From the NCBI RefSeq assembly GCF_023272795.1, contig NZ_CP096829.1:3038001-3102000 (forward strand): a stretch of 64,000 nt of DNA, read 5' to 3'. The first letter of the stretch is position 1, and each line of letters opens with the position of its first letter. Below the pieces are notes generated by a model. It worked only from the letters and a program-made list of their open reading frames with translations, had not been told where the DNA came from and did no database searches. Shown piece by piece: positions 36,442 through 44,688 of the stretch. The DNA comes from Flavobacterium humidisoli (lineage in GTDB: Bacteria > Bacteroidota > Bacteroidia > Flavobacteriales > Flavobacteriaceae). The position numbers were made by a program, and so were the translations under genes.

Positions 36442-38631
36442 ATGTCAACATTACGTTTCCAAGCTTTACAACAAGCTTCTAACAGAAAGCCGGTACATTT
36501 TGAAGAAATTGGCCGAAAATCAAATCTTTTTGGTGCAAATGTGTTTAATGAAAAAGCAATGAAGCAATATTTAACTTCAGATGCATTTAAAGGAGTAAGA
36601 GATGCTATTCAGCATGGTACAAAAATAGACAGAAAGCTTGCCGATTATATTGCTATGGGAATGAAAGAGTGGGCTCTTTCTAAAGGAGTTACTCATTATA
36701 CACATTGGTTTCAACCATTGACAGGAACAACGGCAGAAAAGCACGATGCTTTTTTTGAAACTTCTTATGACGGAAGCGAATCTGTAGAAAAATTTGGAGG
36801 AGCACAATTAGTTCAGCAAGAGCCAGATGCATCTAGTTTTCCTAATGGAGGAATCAGAAATACTTTTGAAGCTAGAGGATATACTGCTTGGGATCCGACT
36901 TCTCCTGCTTTTATATATGGTACAACTTTATGTATTCCAACTGTATTTATCGCTTACACAGGCGAAGCTTTAGATAATAAAATACCTTTATTAAGAGCAT
37001 TGTCTGCAATTGATGAAGCTGCAACAGAGGTTTGTAAATACTTTGACAAAAACGTAAAAAAGGTAACGGCAACATTAGGATGGGAGCAGGAATATTTCTT
37101 GATAGATAAAGCACTTGCAAATTCTCGCCCTGACTTAATGATGACGGGAAGAACTTTGTTAGGTCATACTTCTGCAAAAGGCCAACAGTTAGACGATCAC
37201 TATTTCGGATCTATTCCAACTCGTGCTCTTACTTATATGAGAGATTTAGAGCAAGAATGTATGTTATTGGGTATTCCGGTAAAAACACGTCATAATGAGG
37301 TTGCTCCAAATCAGTTTGAGTTAGCACCGATTTTTGAAGAAACGAATTTAGCGGTTGACCACAACTCTTTATTAATGGATGTTATGCAGAAAGTTGCAGA
37401 ACGTCATGACTTTAAAGTATTATTTCATGAAAAACCATTTAAAGGAGTAAACGGTTCTGGAAAACACAATAACTGGTCGTTGGCTACAGATACGGGAGTT
37501 AACTTATTGAGTCCGAGCAAAACGCCAATGAGCAATTTACAGTTTTTGACTTTCTTTATTAATACAATTAAAGCGGTTAACGACAACGAAACTTTATTAA
37601 GAGCTTCTATCGCAACAGCAAGTAACGACCATAGGTTAGGAGCAAATGAAGCGCCGCCAGCAATTATGTCGGTATTTATTGGAGCGCAATTGACAAAAGT
37701 TTTATCTGAATTAGAAAGCGTAACAACAGGAAAACTTTCGCCAGAAGAAAAAACAGATTTGAAATTAAATGTTGTTGGTAAAATTCCAGACGTATTATTA
37801 GACAATACAGACAGAAATAGAACTTCACCTTTTGCTTTTACAGGGAATAAATTTGAGTTTAGAGCTGTTGGATCCAATTCAAACTGTTCGAATGCCATGA
37901 CAACTCTGAATGCGATTGTAGCAAAACAGTTAATTGATTTTAAAAATGAAGTAGAGAACTTGATTGAAAATAAAGACATGAAAAAAGACGATGCGATCTT
38001 TAATGTCTTAAGAGAATATATTAAGCAATCTAAAAAAATCCTTTTTGAAGGAGATGGTTATAGTGAAGCTTGGGAAAAAGAAGCGGCTAAAAGAGGTTTG
38101 AGCAACTTTAAAACTACTCCAGAAGCTATTAAAGCTAAGGTTTCTAAACAAGCTTTAGACTTATTTGAACAATTAGGAATCTTTAATCATGTAGAAGCTG
38201 AAGCCCGTTACGAAATCGAATTGGAAGAATACACTAAAAAAATCCAAATTGAAGGAAGAGTTTTGGGTGATATTGCTAGAAACCATGTAATTCCAACTGC
38301 AATTCGTTACCAAAACACTTTAATTGATAATGTAAAAGGGTTGAAAGAAATTTTTGCAAAAGAGTTTGAGGCCTTAGCCAAAGAACAGATTGTTTTAATT
38401 AAAGAAATTTCAGGTCACATTGAAGGAATCAATTCTAAAGTGTTGGCAATGACTAATGAAAGAAAGAAAGCCAATCAATTGACAGATGCTCAAAAAATGG
38501 CAGAAGCGTATTGCAATAACGTAAAACCTTATTTTGACGAAATTCGTAATCACTGTGATAAATTGGAATTATTGGTAGATGATGAAAGCTGGACATTGAC
38601 CAAATACAGAGAATTATTGTTTACTAAATAA
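36442..38631 (+). CDS. glnN: glutamine synthetase, class III
   Basis: The 729-residue length marks the class III enzyme, common in Bacteroidota and cyanobacteria. Motifs seen are GWEQEYFLID, RHNEVAPNQFELAPIFEE, the ATP-binding FKGVNGSGKHNNWS, and RLGANEAPPAI. It makes glutamine from glutamate and ammonia in the cytoplasm. A terminator follows. The pairing with a divergent class II-like enzyme suggests different use under different nitrogen states, by analogy. Confidence 0.95.
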   Translation: MSTLRFQALQQASNRKPVHFEEIGRKSNLFGANVFNEKAMKQYLTSDAFKGVRDAIQHGTKIDRKLADYIAMGMKEWALSKGVTHYTHWFQPLTGTTAEKHDAFFETSYDGSESVEKFGGAQLVQQEPDASSFPNGGIRNTFEARGYTAWDPTSPAFIYGTTLCIPTVFIAYTGEALDNKIPLLRALSAIDEAATEVCKYFDKNVKKVTATLGWEQEYFLIDKALANSRPDLMMTGRTLLGHTSAKGQQLDDHYFGSIPTRALTYMRDLEQECMLLGIPVKTRHNEVAPNQFELAPIFEETNLAVDHNSLLMDVMQKVAERHDFKVLFHEKPFKGVNGSGKHNNWSLATDTGVNLLSPSKTPMSNLQFLTFFINTIKAVNDNETLLRASIATASNDHRLGANEAPPAIMSVFIGAQLTKVLSELESVTTGKLSPEEKTDLKLNVVGKIPDVLLDNTDRNRTSPFAFTGNKFEFRAVGSNSNCSNAMTTLNAIVAKQLIDFKNEVENLIENKDMKKDDAIFNVLREYIKQSKKILFEGDGYSEAWEKEAAKRGLSNFKTTPEAIKAKVSKQALDLFEQLGIFNHVEAEARYEIELEEYTKKIQIEGRVLGDIARNHVIPTAIRYQNTLIDNVKGLKEIFAKEFEALAKEQIVLIKEISGHIEGINSKVLAMTNERKKANQLTDAQKMAEAYCNNVKPYFDEIRNHCDKLELLVDDESWTLTKYRELLFTK

Positions 38632-38651
38632 TAAGAATGTAACAATTTGTT

Positions 38652-38683
38652 AAAGCCTGTCTCAAAAAGACAGGCTTTTTTTT
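38652..38683 (+). terminator. terminator of glnN
   Basis: Perfect stem AAGCCTGTCT with loop CAAAA and eight T. Confidence 0.85.
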
Positions 38684-38797
38684 GAGATTATATTAAAAAA
38701 AAGGTTTCCAGAGAACTTTTTTGCTACTTATACCCCCTTAAATGTAAAGAAATTGTAATAAGTATCTTTTTTCCTATGAAAATTTTTAGGCATTGTG

Positions 38798-38827
38798 GCA
38801 GTTCATCGAGATAGTATTACAGTTCAT
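38798..38827 (+). promoter_or_regulatory. LytTR-type direct-repeat operator upstream of the curli operon
   Basis: GCAGTTCAT (38798-38806) and ACAGTTCAT (38819-38827) are separated by exactly 12 bp, giving a 21-bp period. The second is an exact match, and the first an eight-of-nine match, to the published LytTR-domain binding pattern [TA][AC][CA]GTTN[AG][TG]-N12-repeat. It lies about 66 bp before a -7 element TAATTTTG (38893-38900) that lacks a proper -33, which fits activator-dependent transcription. Confidence 0.7.
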
Positions 38828-38892
38828 CGAAAAGAGGTTAATATGTTGTAAAATAGGTATTTATACGTGAACCGGTTTTGCAGAAAGTTTTC

Positions 38893-38900
38893 TAATTTTG
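38893..38900 (+). promoter_or_regulatory. -7 element of the curli operon and C-rich leader
   Basis: TAATTTTG matches TAnnTTTG. The leader that follows holds two C runs (near 38956-38970), unusual for this AT-rich genome. The rest of the 404-bp gap has no open frame. Confidence 0.5.
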
Positions 38901-39035
38901 GTCGTGAAGTTGAGAAAATAAGATTAAAAATCTATTTCAAATGATGTTCTGAAGCGCCCCCGTTTCCCCCCAAATTGTAAACCTGCAAGTACCTACATAA
39001 TAATCTGTATTAATAACCAATTAAATATATTTATT

Positions 39036-39884
39036 ATGAAAAAAGTAATTTTAAGCATCTCCGCGATGCTGTTTGTAGGTGTAGCAGCAATTGCTCAGGG
39101 AAACACTTCATCAGTAAACCAGGTTGGAAATTCTGACACAGGTATTGTAAATCAAAATGGTCAAACGAATGATTCTAAGATCGACCAATTAGGAAATTCG
39201 AACAAATCTGAAGTTTATCAAGGAATTCAGCCAGGAGTTTATAATGCTAAAAATAATGCTGCAGATGTAAAACAAAAAGGGAACAATAATACTGCATTTG
39301 CTTCTCAAAGTAACCATGACAACAAAGCTTACCAAACACAAACAGGAGACTGGAATAAAGCAACAATTTGGCAAGATCAAATCGCTCCTCCAGCATCAGC
39401 ATTAGGAGGATTTGATAAAGCAACTCAAACACAAACAGGAAAAAACAACGAAGCTATTATTGATCAAGGTACAACTGGAAACGAAAAACCAACCGGAGCT
39501 CCTTTCAATGCAGCTCAATTGGCAGCTGTTAATTTAGTGAGTGTGCCATTTGCTCCTCATAACACTAACGAAGCTACTCAAACTCAAAACGGAGATGGTA
39601 ACTATGCTTATGCTACTCAAGGAGGTGTTAAAAACAAATCATGGCAGACACAAAAAGCTCCAGCTGGAACTTCTGTAGCAGATGGTAACAAATCATACCA
39701 CTATCAATATGGTAATGAAAACAGCGCTACTACATCTCAAGATGGTACTAAGTTGAAAGAAAGCACTTTGCAAATTGGTAACAACAATACTGCAACTGTA
39801 ACTCAAACTGGTGCTTCTCATAGCAGTGTTGCGTTTTCAAACGGAAACTTGAATACAATTACTGTTACTCAATCAGGAATGTAA
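39036..39884 (+). CDS. csgA: curlin-repeat amyloid subunit (major subunit candidate)
   Basis: The 282-residue protein has a signal peptide (about 1-21, AIAQ) and about ten curlin-type repeats with the spacing Q-x-G-x-x-N (for example NQVGNSDTGIVNQ, TQTQTGKNNEAIIDQG, LQIGNNNTATVTQTG). Such repeats fold into stacked beta strands that form extracellular amyloid fibres. A Pro/Ala-rich insertion interrupts the array at about 150-185. It is the first gene of the operon and the largest repeat protein, so it is the probable fibre subunit. Confidence 0.9.
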   Translation: MKKVILSISAMLFVGVAAIAQGNTSSVNQVGNSDTGIVNQNGQTNDSKIDQLGNSNKSEVYQGIQPGVYNAKNNAADVKQKGNNNTAFASQSNHDNKAYQTQTGDWNKATIWQDQIAPPASALGGFDKATQTQTGKNNEAIIDQGTTGNEKPTGAPFNAAQLAAVNLVSVPFAPHNTNEATQTQNGDGNYAYATQGGVKNKSWQTQKAPAGTSVADGNKSYHYQYGNENSATTSQDGTKLKESTLQIGNNNTATVTQTGASHSSVAFSNGNLNTITVTQSGM

Positions 39885-39898
39885 GAGTGAAAAGAAAA

Positions 39899-39931
39899 TG
39901 TGATAGCCGTATAACGGTTATCACATTTTTT
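39899..39931 (+). terminator. attenuator-like hairpin after the first curlin gene
   Basis: Stem GTGATA-CCG with complement and a short T tail, between the two curlin genes. In other curli operons a partial terminator here raises subunit level over the assembly genes; I infer the same. Confidence 0.6.
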
Positions 39932-39946
39932 AATTTAAATTATTAA

Positions 39947-40471
39947 ATGATGAAAACTTTCATTTTATACATAATACTTTTGATCTTTTACTGCCCTGTG
40001 TTTTATGCTCAGGAAAAAGCAGATGATTCAGAATTTAAAAATTATAGTTCATCGCTTTTTAATTCAAAAGATAAAGCATTTAGTATTGTTTCTAATTTGA
40101 ATAAAAAAGAACAAAACGAATTAAATTCTCGAATTCCATCTGGCGTGCAAATTCAGCAGATAGGAGATTTTAATAAAGTATATGCAGCTTTAAAATCTAA
40201 CGATACTAAGGTAGCAGTAGATCAATATGGTGATCGCAACACATTACTGTTAGATAAAAATGCTAAAACCATTACCCAAAGTGTTATTCAGCAAGGAGAC
40301 AATAACAAGATTACCGATTTTACATTGCATACAAATTACAATGTAAATATGGAAATGATCCAAAAAGGAGATAATCAAAGCATTCAAAACATTGGAACCA
40401 ATTCACTGTCCAAAAACATGAAAATTACACAGACAGGAAATGGAGCCTCAATTATTCTTATAAATAATTAA
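39947..40471 (+). CDS. csgB: curlin-repeat protein (minor subunit or nucleator candidate)
   Basis: The 174-residue protein has a signal peptide (about 1-22, FYAQ) and a non-repeat region of about 50 residues before curlin-like repeats (VQIQQIGDFNKVYAA, VDQYGDRNTLLL, IQQGDNNKITDF, ITQTGNGASIIL). Fewer and less regular repeats than in the first gene suit a nucleator like CsgB. The gene lies 6 bp before csgE, so it is translated from the same transcript. Confidence 0.8.
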   Translation: MMKTFILYIILLIFYCPVFYAQEKADDSEFKNYSSSLFNSKDKAFSIVSNLNKKEQNELNSRIPSGVQIQQIGDFNKVYAALKSNDTKVAVDQYGDRNTLLLDKNAKTITQSVIQQGDNNKITDFTLHTNYNVNMEMIQKGDNQSIQNIGTNSLSKNMKITQTGNGASIILINN

Positions 40472-40477
40472 AATAAC

Positions 40478-41208
40478 ATGCATTTTATAAACAGACATAT
40501 TACCCTCTTTTTAATGCTCTTTTCATTTATAATGTTTGGACAAGTTCCACAGGATAAATTAAAAGCAAAAATTGAAATAGAGAAAGTAGAGAACAGCATA
40601 AAAATTACAGGTACTGCAGAAAACTTAACAGATGTTATTCGCAGTGCAGCTTATCGATTGTCTGTTATAAAAAATAATGATAAAAGTAATAATCAGTCTA
40701 ATAATGAACAAGTTGGTGTTTTTACCTTACAGCCCAATGAGATTCAGAAATTATCCACCTCTCAAATTAATTTGAACGCAGACGACGAAGTAATTGTTTT
40801 ACTACTGTTTTATGATGAAAACAAACAAATTGTAGCAAAAGATCGTGTGGTATTAGGTGAAGAAAAAAAAAAGATAATGTAATAGTCCTTCCTACTGATG
40901 GATTTGTTTTAAGAGGTATTATCACCGATGATACTAAAACAAAAGCAGGAAAAGATTTTTACGACAGGTATTATTACAAATACAATGAAATAGGGATAAA
41001 CGCCGAAAAAATAGTAACAATAGGTGAAGAATATAGTTTTGCCAGAAATACTGCAATATCTATAGTGATAGATAATGAGGTTATTTATAATTTTCTAATT
41101 AGGCCAGACGACGAATTTTTAGATGCGGTTGCAGAAGAAGCTGTAAACGCAACCTTTACTTATTTGAAAGAAAAAGAAAAAGAACGCAAATATTTCACTC
41201 AGTATTAA
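40478..41208 (+). CDS. csgE: CsgE with N-terminal CsgC/CsgH-like domain, frame split at an A10 run
   Basis: Frame 0 (40478-40882) gives 134 residues: a signal peptide and a domain with YRLSVIKNN...QVGVFTLQ and INLNADDEVIVLL, matching the fold pattern of CsgC/CsgH amyloid inhibitors. A run of ten A at 40863-40872 holds the heptamer A-AAA-AAG in frame; one base back, the -1 frame continues from 40873 to 41208 with 111 residues of clear CsgE sequence (FVLRGIITDDTKTKAGKDFY, VIDNEVIYNFLIRPDDEF). That half has no Met, so it needs the upstream start. Joined length is 243 residues. CsgE gates the CsgG pore. Options: programmed frameshift, transcriptional slippage, phase variation, loss of function, or a read error. 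Confidence 0.8.
40867..40873 (+). promoter_or_regulatory. slippery heptamer A-AAA-AAG in csgE
   Basis: The zero-frame codons AAA AAG preceded by A form the classic -1 slippery site, at the end of a ten-A run. An AGGTGA word lies a few bases upstream, and GATAAT (40873-40878) can pair with ATTATC (40918-40923), a weak possible stem. Slippage to -1 enters exactly the CsgE frame. Confidence 0.55.
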
Positions 41209-41224
41209 TTTTATTATTAGCGCT

Positions 41225-41629
41225 ATGAAATTTATTTTAACCTTCGCAGTAGTACTCTGCATTTCTCCGTTTATAAACGCTCAGGCATTAGTTTATAAAC
41301 CAGTCAATCCGGCTTTTGGAGGAGACACCTTTAATTATCAATGGCTTTTAAGCAGTGCAGAAGCACAGAATAAGCAAAAAGATAAGACAGCAGTTCCTAC
41401 AACACAAACTGATTTAGAACGATTTAAAGCCAATTTAAATTCGCAATTGTTAAGTCAGATCTCTAGCCAACTTTACAAACAGCAATTTGGTACAGATGGT
41501 ATCAAAGAAGGCTCTTATACTTTTGGGAGTTATTCGGTAGATGTTTTTCCGTCATCAGATGGATTAACACTTAATATTTTGGATACCAATACAGGAGAGC
41601 AAACACAAGTAATCATCCCAAATCAATAA
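41225..41629 (+). CDS. csgF: curli assembly protein CsgF
   Basis: The 134-residue protein has a signal peptide (about 1-20, INAQ) directly followed by the CsgF signature LVYKPVNPAFGGDTFNYQWLL, the segment that plugs into the CsgG pore. In E. coli CsgF sits at the cell surface on CsgG and anchors the nucleator. A Lys/Gln-rich linker and a C-terminal beta domain follow. It begins 16 bp after csgE and ends 1 bp before csgG. Confidence 0.93.
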   Translation: MKFILTFAVVLCISPFINAQALVYKPVNPAFGGDTFNYQWLLSSAEAQNKQKDKTAVPTTQTDLERFKANLNSQLLSQISSQLYKQQFGTDGIKEGSYTFGSYSVDVFPSSDGLTLNILDTNTGEQTQVIIPNQ

Positions 41630-41630
41630 C

Positions 41631-42992
41631 ATGCGATTACATCACTACTTATTTATTTTATTTGGATTTCTTTTTAATGGCTGCGGCGCTTACTACAATC
41701 AACCCACTGGAGTTCAAAAAGCTGTTTTGGGAGAGGGAACGCCTGCGACATCATTACTAAAAGATTTGCCAAAACCTAAGGAACCAGTTGTGGTTGGCGT
41801 CTATAAATTTAGAGACCAAACAGGACAATATAAACCTCAGGAAAATGGAAGCAGTTTTAGTACAGCTGTGACCCAGGGAGCCACTTCTATTTTGATAAAA
41901 GCGCTGGAGGACTCAAAATGGTTTATACCAATTGAGCGTGAAAATATTGGAAATCTATTGCAGGAGCGAAATCTTATTCGTGCTACTCGTCAAGAATATA
42001 TAAAAAATGCTGATCCAAATGAACCGCAACTAACCCCTTTATTGTATGCGGGAGTTTTATTAGAAGGAGGAATTGTTTCCTATGATTCTAATATTATTAC
42101 TGGCGGATTTGGTGCCCGATATTTTGGTGCAGGAGCATCTGTAAAATACCGTCAGGATCGCGTGACTATTTATCTGAGAATGATTTCTACATCAAACGGA
42201 AAAATTTTAAAATCTGTTTATATTTCAAAAACCATCTTGTCGCAAGCAATTGACGAAAGCCTTTTTAGATATGTCAATTTTAAAAGACTCCTAGAAGTAG
42301 AAACTGGATATACCACAAACGAGCCTGTGCATATGGCAGTTACAGAAGCGATAGAAAAAGCTGTTGAATCTTTGGTATTAGAAGGAATAAAAGATAATGT
42401 CTGGGAAGCTGATGCTCCAAAATGGGAAGTGGATAATTTACTGAAAGCTTACGCCGAAGAAACCAAAACTGCCGATGTAACTGGTCTGTATGACAGAGTG
42501 CTTGAAAACAGAAGAAGTAAATTTGCCATAGAACTTTCTGGCGGTACTACTTTAATGGATGGAGATTATCGAGATCCGCTATTAAGACCTTTTGGACGCG
42601 GAGCTTTAAAATGGATGCTTACTCCAAGTTTTACAGTAAGTGCTTCTACCAATGTGGTAAACCTTGCTAACAAAAATTTGCTTGATGTCGGCTATATTAC
42701 CTATGATTTGAATATGGAATGGATCATTCTTCCAAAAGACCGTTTTACTCCATATTTATATGCTGGAGGAGGATATGGTATGAATAGGAAATTTGAAAAT
42801 ACCTATGGTAAATTTCAATACGGAGCAGGTTTAGAGTATATGGCATCCGATCGCATAGGAATAAAATTGTTTGCTGAGCAGAATATCAATTTCAGTGACA
42901 ATCTTGATTATATCGTAGCAGGAACACGTGATGATTACTATTATAAATTCGGCTTAGGACTAACGTTTTATTTCGGCAAAAAGAAAAAGTAA
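41631..42992 (+). CDS. csgG: curli secretion channel CsgG
   Basis: The 453-residue lipoprotein (Cys18 in FNGCGAYY) carries the CsgG domain (about 35-260), with VVGVYKFRDQTGQYKP, WFIPIERENIGNLLQERNLIR and the transmembrane-hairpin region GGFGARYFGAGASVKYRQDRVTIYL. CsgG forms the nonameric outer-membrane pore for curlin export. It is longer than the E. coli protein (277 residues): the extra C-terminal part (about 290-453) looks like a small outer-membrane beta barrel ending KFGLGLTFYFGKKKK, as in other Bacteroidota. Confidence 0.93.
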   Translation: MRLHHYLFILFGFLFNGCGAYYNQPTGVQKAVLGEGTPATSLLKDLPKPKEPVVVGVYKFRDQTGQYKPQENGSSFSTAVTQGATSILIKALEDSKWFIPIERENIGNLLQERNLIRATRQEYIKNADPNEPQLTPLLYAGVLLEGGIVSYDSNIITGGFGARYFGAGASVKYRQDRVTIYLRMISTSNGKILKSVYISKTILSQAIDESLFRYVNFKRLLEVETGYTTNEPVHMAVTEAIEKAVESLVLEGIKDNVWEADAPKWEVDNLLKAYAEETKTADVTGLYDRVLENRRSKFAIELSGGTTLMDGDYRDPLLRPFGRGALKWMLTPSFTVSASTNVVNLANKNLLDVGYITYDLNMEWIILPKDRFTPYLYAGGGYGMNRKFENTYGKFQYGAGLEYMASDRIGIKLFAEQNINFSDNLDYIVAGTRDDYYYKFGLGLTFYFGKKKK

Positions 42993-43049
42993 TAGGTTGG
43001 AAATTTCGAAAATAGAAGACACACGTTTAAATCTTAAAGCAAGCTAATC

Positions 43050-44534
43050 ATGAAGAATTTATACAAAATAATAAATGCAATTTTTTTAGTGGTTTTGATT
43101 TCCTGCAGTGAAGAAAAAATTGGAGAATCTGCATATGGAACTGTTACAGGAAAAGTCGTTAACAGCGAAACTTTTGCACCGATGGAAAATGTGAAAATAA
43201 TGTCTAGCCCAACAACTAGTACAGTATTTACAGATGCCGAAGGAAAGTTTACTGTTTCTAATGTCAAAGTTGGCGAATATTCTTTTCAGGCTCAAAAAGA
43301 TGGCTTTACAGCAAAATTTGAATCAGTCAACGTGACGGCAAATAATACATCAGAAATTGTTTTTGAATTAAATAAATCTACGGCAAATAACAAACCGCCA
43401 ACAGTTCCTGTCTTGACAGCTCCTGCGGATAATAGTATAAACCAACCCGTAAATTTAGATTTAACATGGACTGTTACAGATCCAGATAATGATGCAATGA
43501 CATATACTGTAACACTTAGAAATGATAAAAATAGCGATGTTGCTGTTTTCAATGACATAAAAGATAAAAAGTTGGCAATCACAGATCTGATTTATGGAAC
43601 AAAATATTATTGGCAAGTTACAGTAAATGATGGGGTAAATACTGCCGTATTAAGTACTATTAGCGCTTTCTCTACCATAGCATTTCCAGCAACAAGAAAT
43701 TTATTTGTTAAAACTATTAGCGGTAATAATGTGATTTTTGCTGCAGATGATGCAGGCAGACAATACCAATTGACAAGTTCAGATAAAAATAGTTGGCGTC
43801 CGAGACGAAACAATCAGGCTCAGAAAATTGCTTTTATAGGAACAAGCGGCTCGCAAAATGATATTTATACCATGAATTTTGACGGGACCGATATTAAAAA
43901 AGTAACAAGTTCGGTTTCTATTGCAGGGTTTAATGCCGATTATTTAGGTTACTCTTGGAATGCGTCAGGAAGCGAATTTATTTATCCAAATTTTGATAAG
44001 CTATATCGAATAAAAAGTGACGGCAGCGGATTGACAAAAATCTTTCAGACTCCAAATGGTAAGTTTATTTCAGAATGCGATTGGAGTGCAGACGGAAGTA
44101 AAATAGCTTTAAAAGTAAATGATATAAATGGTTATAATGTAGAAATATATGTTATAAATCCGTCGGGTGTAATTGTTACGCCTGTACTGGCAGGAGAACT
44201 TGGCGCTGTTAGCGGTTTGAATTTTTCTGTTTCTGGACTAAAATTAGTTTATACAAAAGATGTTTCTGGATTCGAGAGTTCAAATTACCGTCAGCTGGAT
44301 TCTAGAATTTTCGAATATAGTTTTCTTCTTGGAAATTCTTACCAATTGACCACAGAAAAAATAGCAGGAACAAACGATCTGGATGTTCGATATTCTCCAA
44401 ATGAAGCAGAATTAATTTTTCTAAATACTTCAAATGATGGAATTTCTGTAAAAAATGTAGTGAAATGCGGTATAGGAGTTGCGAATTCGAGAACTACGTT
44501 GTTTACAGGATCATCCATGCCCGACTGGGAATAA
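43050..44534 (+). CDS. lipoprotein with CarboxypepD-reg, FN3-like and TolB-like domains, last gene of the curli operon
   Basis: The 494-residue protein has a lipobox (LISC, Cys19), a carboxypeptidase regulatory-like domain (about 28-108, GTVTGKVVNSETFAPMENV), a fibronectin III-like domain (about 113-210) and a WD40/TolB-like propeller (about 215-494, with repeated 'YTMNFDGTDIKKVT' and 'YRIKSDGSGLTKIF' blades). It lies 57 bp after csgG with no terminator between them. A fibre-anchoring or matrix-binding role is inferred from position only. Confidence 0.75.
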   Translation: MKNLYKIINAIFLVVLISCSEEKIGESAYGTVTGKVVNSETFAPMENVKIMSSPTTSTVFTDAEGKFTVSNVKVGEYSFQAQKDGFTAKFESVNVTANNTSEIVFELNKSTANNKPPTVPVLTAPADNSINQPVNLDLTWTVTDPDNDAMTYTVTLRNDKNSDVAVFNDIKDKKLAITDLIYGTKYYWQVTVNDGVNTAVLSTISAFSTIAFPATRNLFVKTISGNNVIFAADDAGRQYQLTSSDKNSWRPRRNNQAQKIAFIGTSGSQNDIYTMNFDGTDIKKVTSSVSIAGFNADYLGYSWNASGSEFIYPNFDKLYRIKSDGSGLTKIFQTPNGKFISECDWSADGSKIALKVNDINGYNVEIYVINPSGVIVTPVLAGELGAVSGLNFSVSGLKLVYTKDVSGFESSNYRQLDSRIFEYSFLLGNSYQLTTEKIAGTNDLDVRYSPNEAELIFLNTSNDGISVKNVVKCGIGVANSRTTLFTGSSMPDWE

Positions 44535-44576
44535 AAATAAAAAGCCAAGAGCTTCATAACCAATTTTATTTCGGGA

Positions 44577-44612
44577 AATCGGCAGAAAGTAATCTTCTGC
44601 CGATTTTTTTTA
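44577..44612 (+). terminator. terminator of the curli operon
   Basis: Stem AAATCGGCAGAA with complement, loop AGTAATC and eight T, after the last operon gene. Confidence 0.85.
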
Positions 44613-44654
44613 GAATCAAATAATCGAATAAGTCAAAGAATTAAAAAAAGGGAT

Positions 44655-44662
44655 TATCTTTG
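44655..44662 (+). promoter_or_regulatory. -7 element of purM
   Basis: TATCTTTG matches TAnnTTTG, 26 bp before the purM start; no -33 TTG at the usual distance. Confidence 0.45.
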
Positions 44663-44688
44663 CACCACATCAACACAAACTAATTTTC

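Noticed and set aside
40855..40925. Strong dnaX-like stimulators around the csgE slip site
   Set aside because: The AGGTGA word and the GATAAT/ATTATC stem are weak, and Flavobacteria make little use of Shine-Dalgarno pairing, so they are not claimed as functional.
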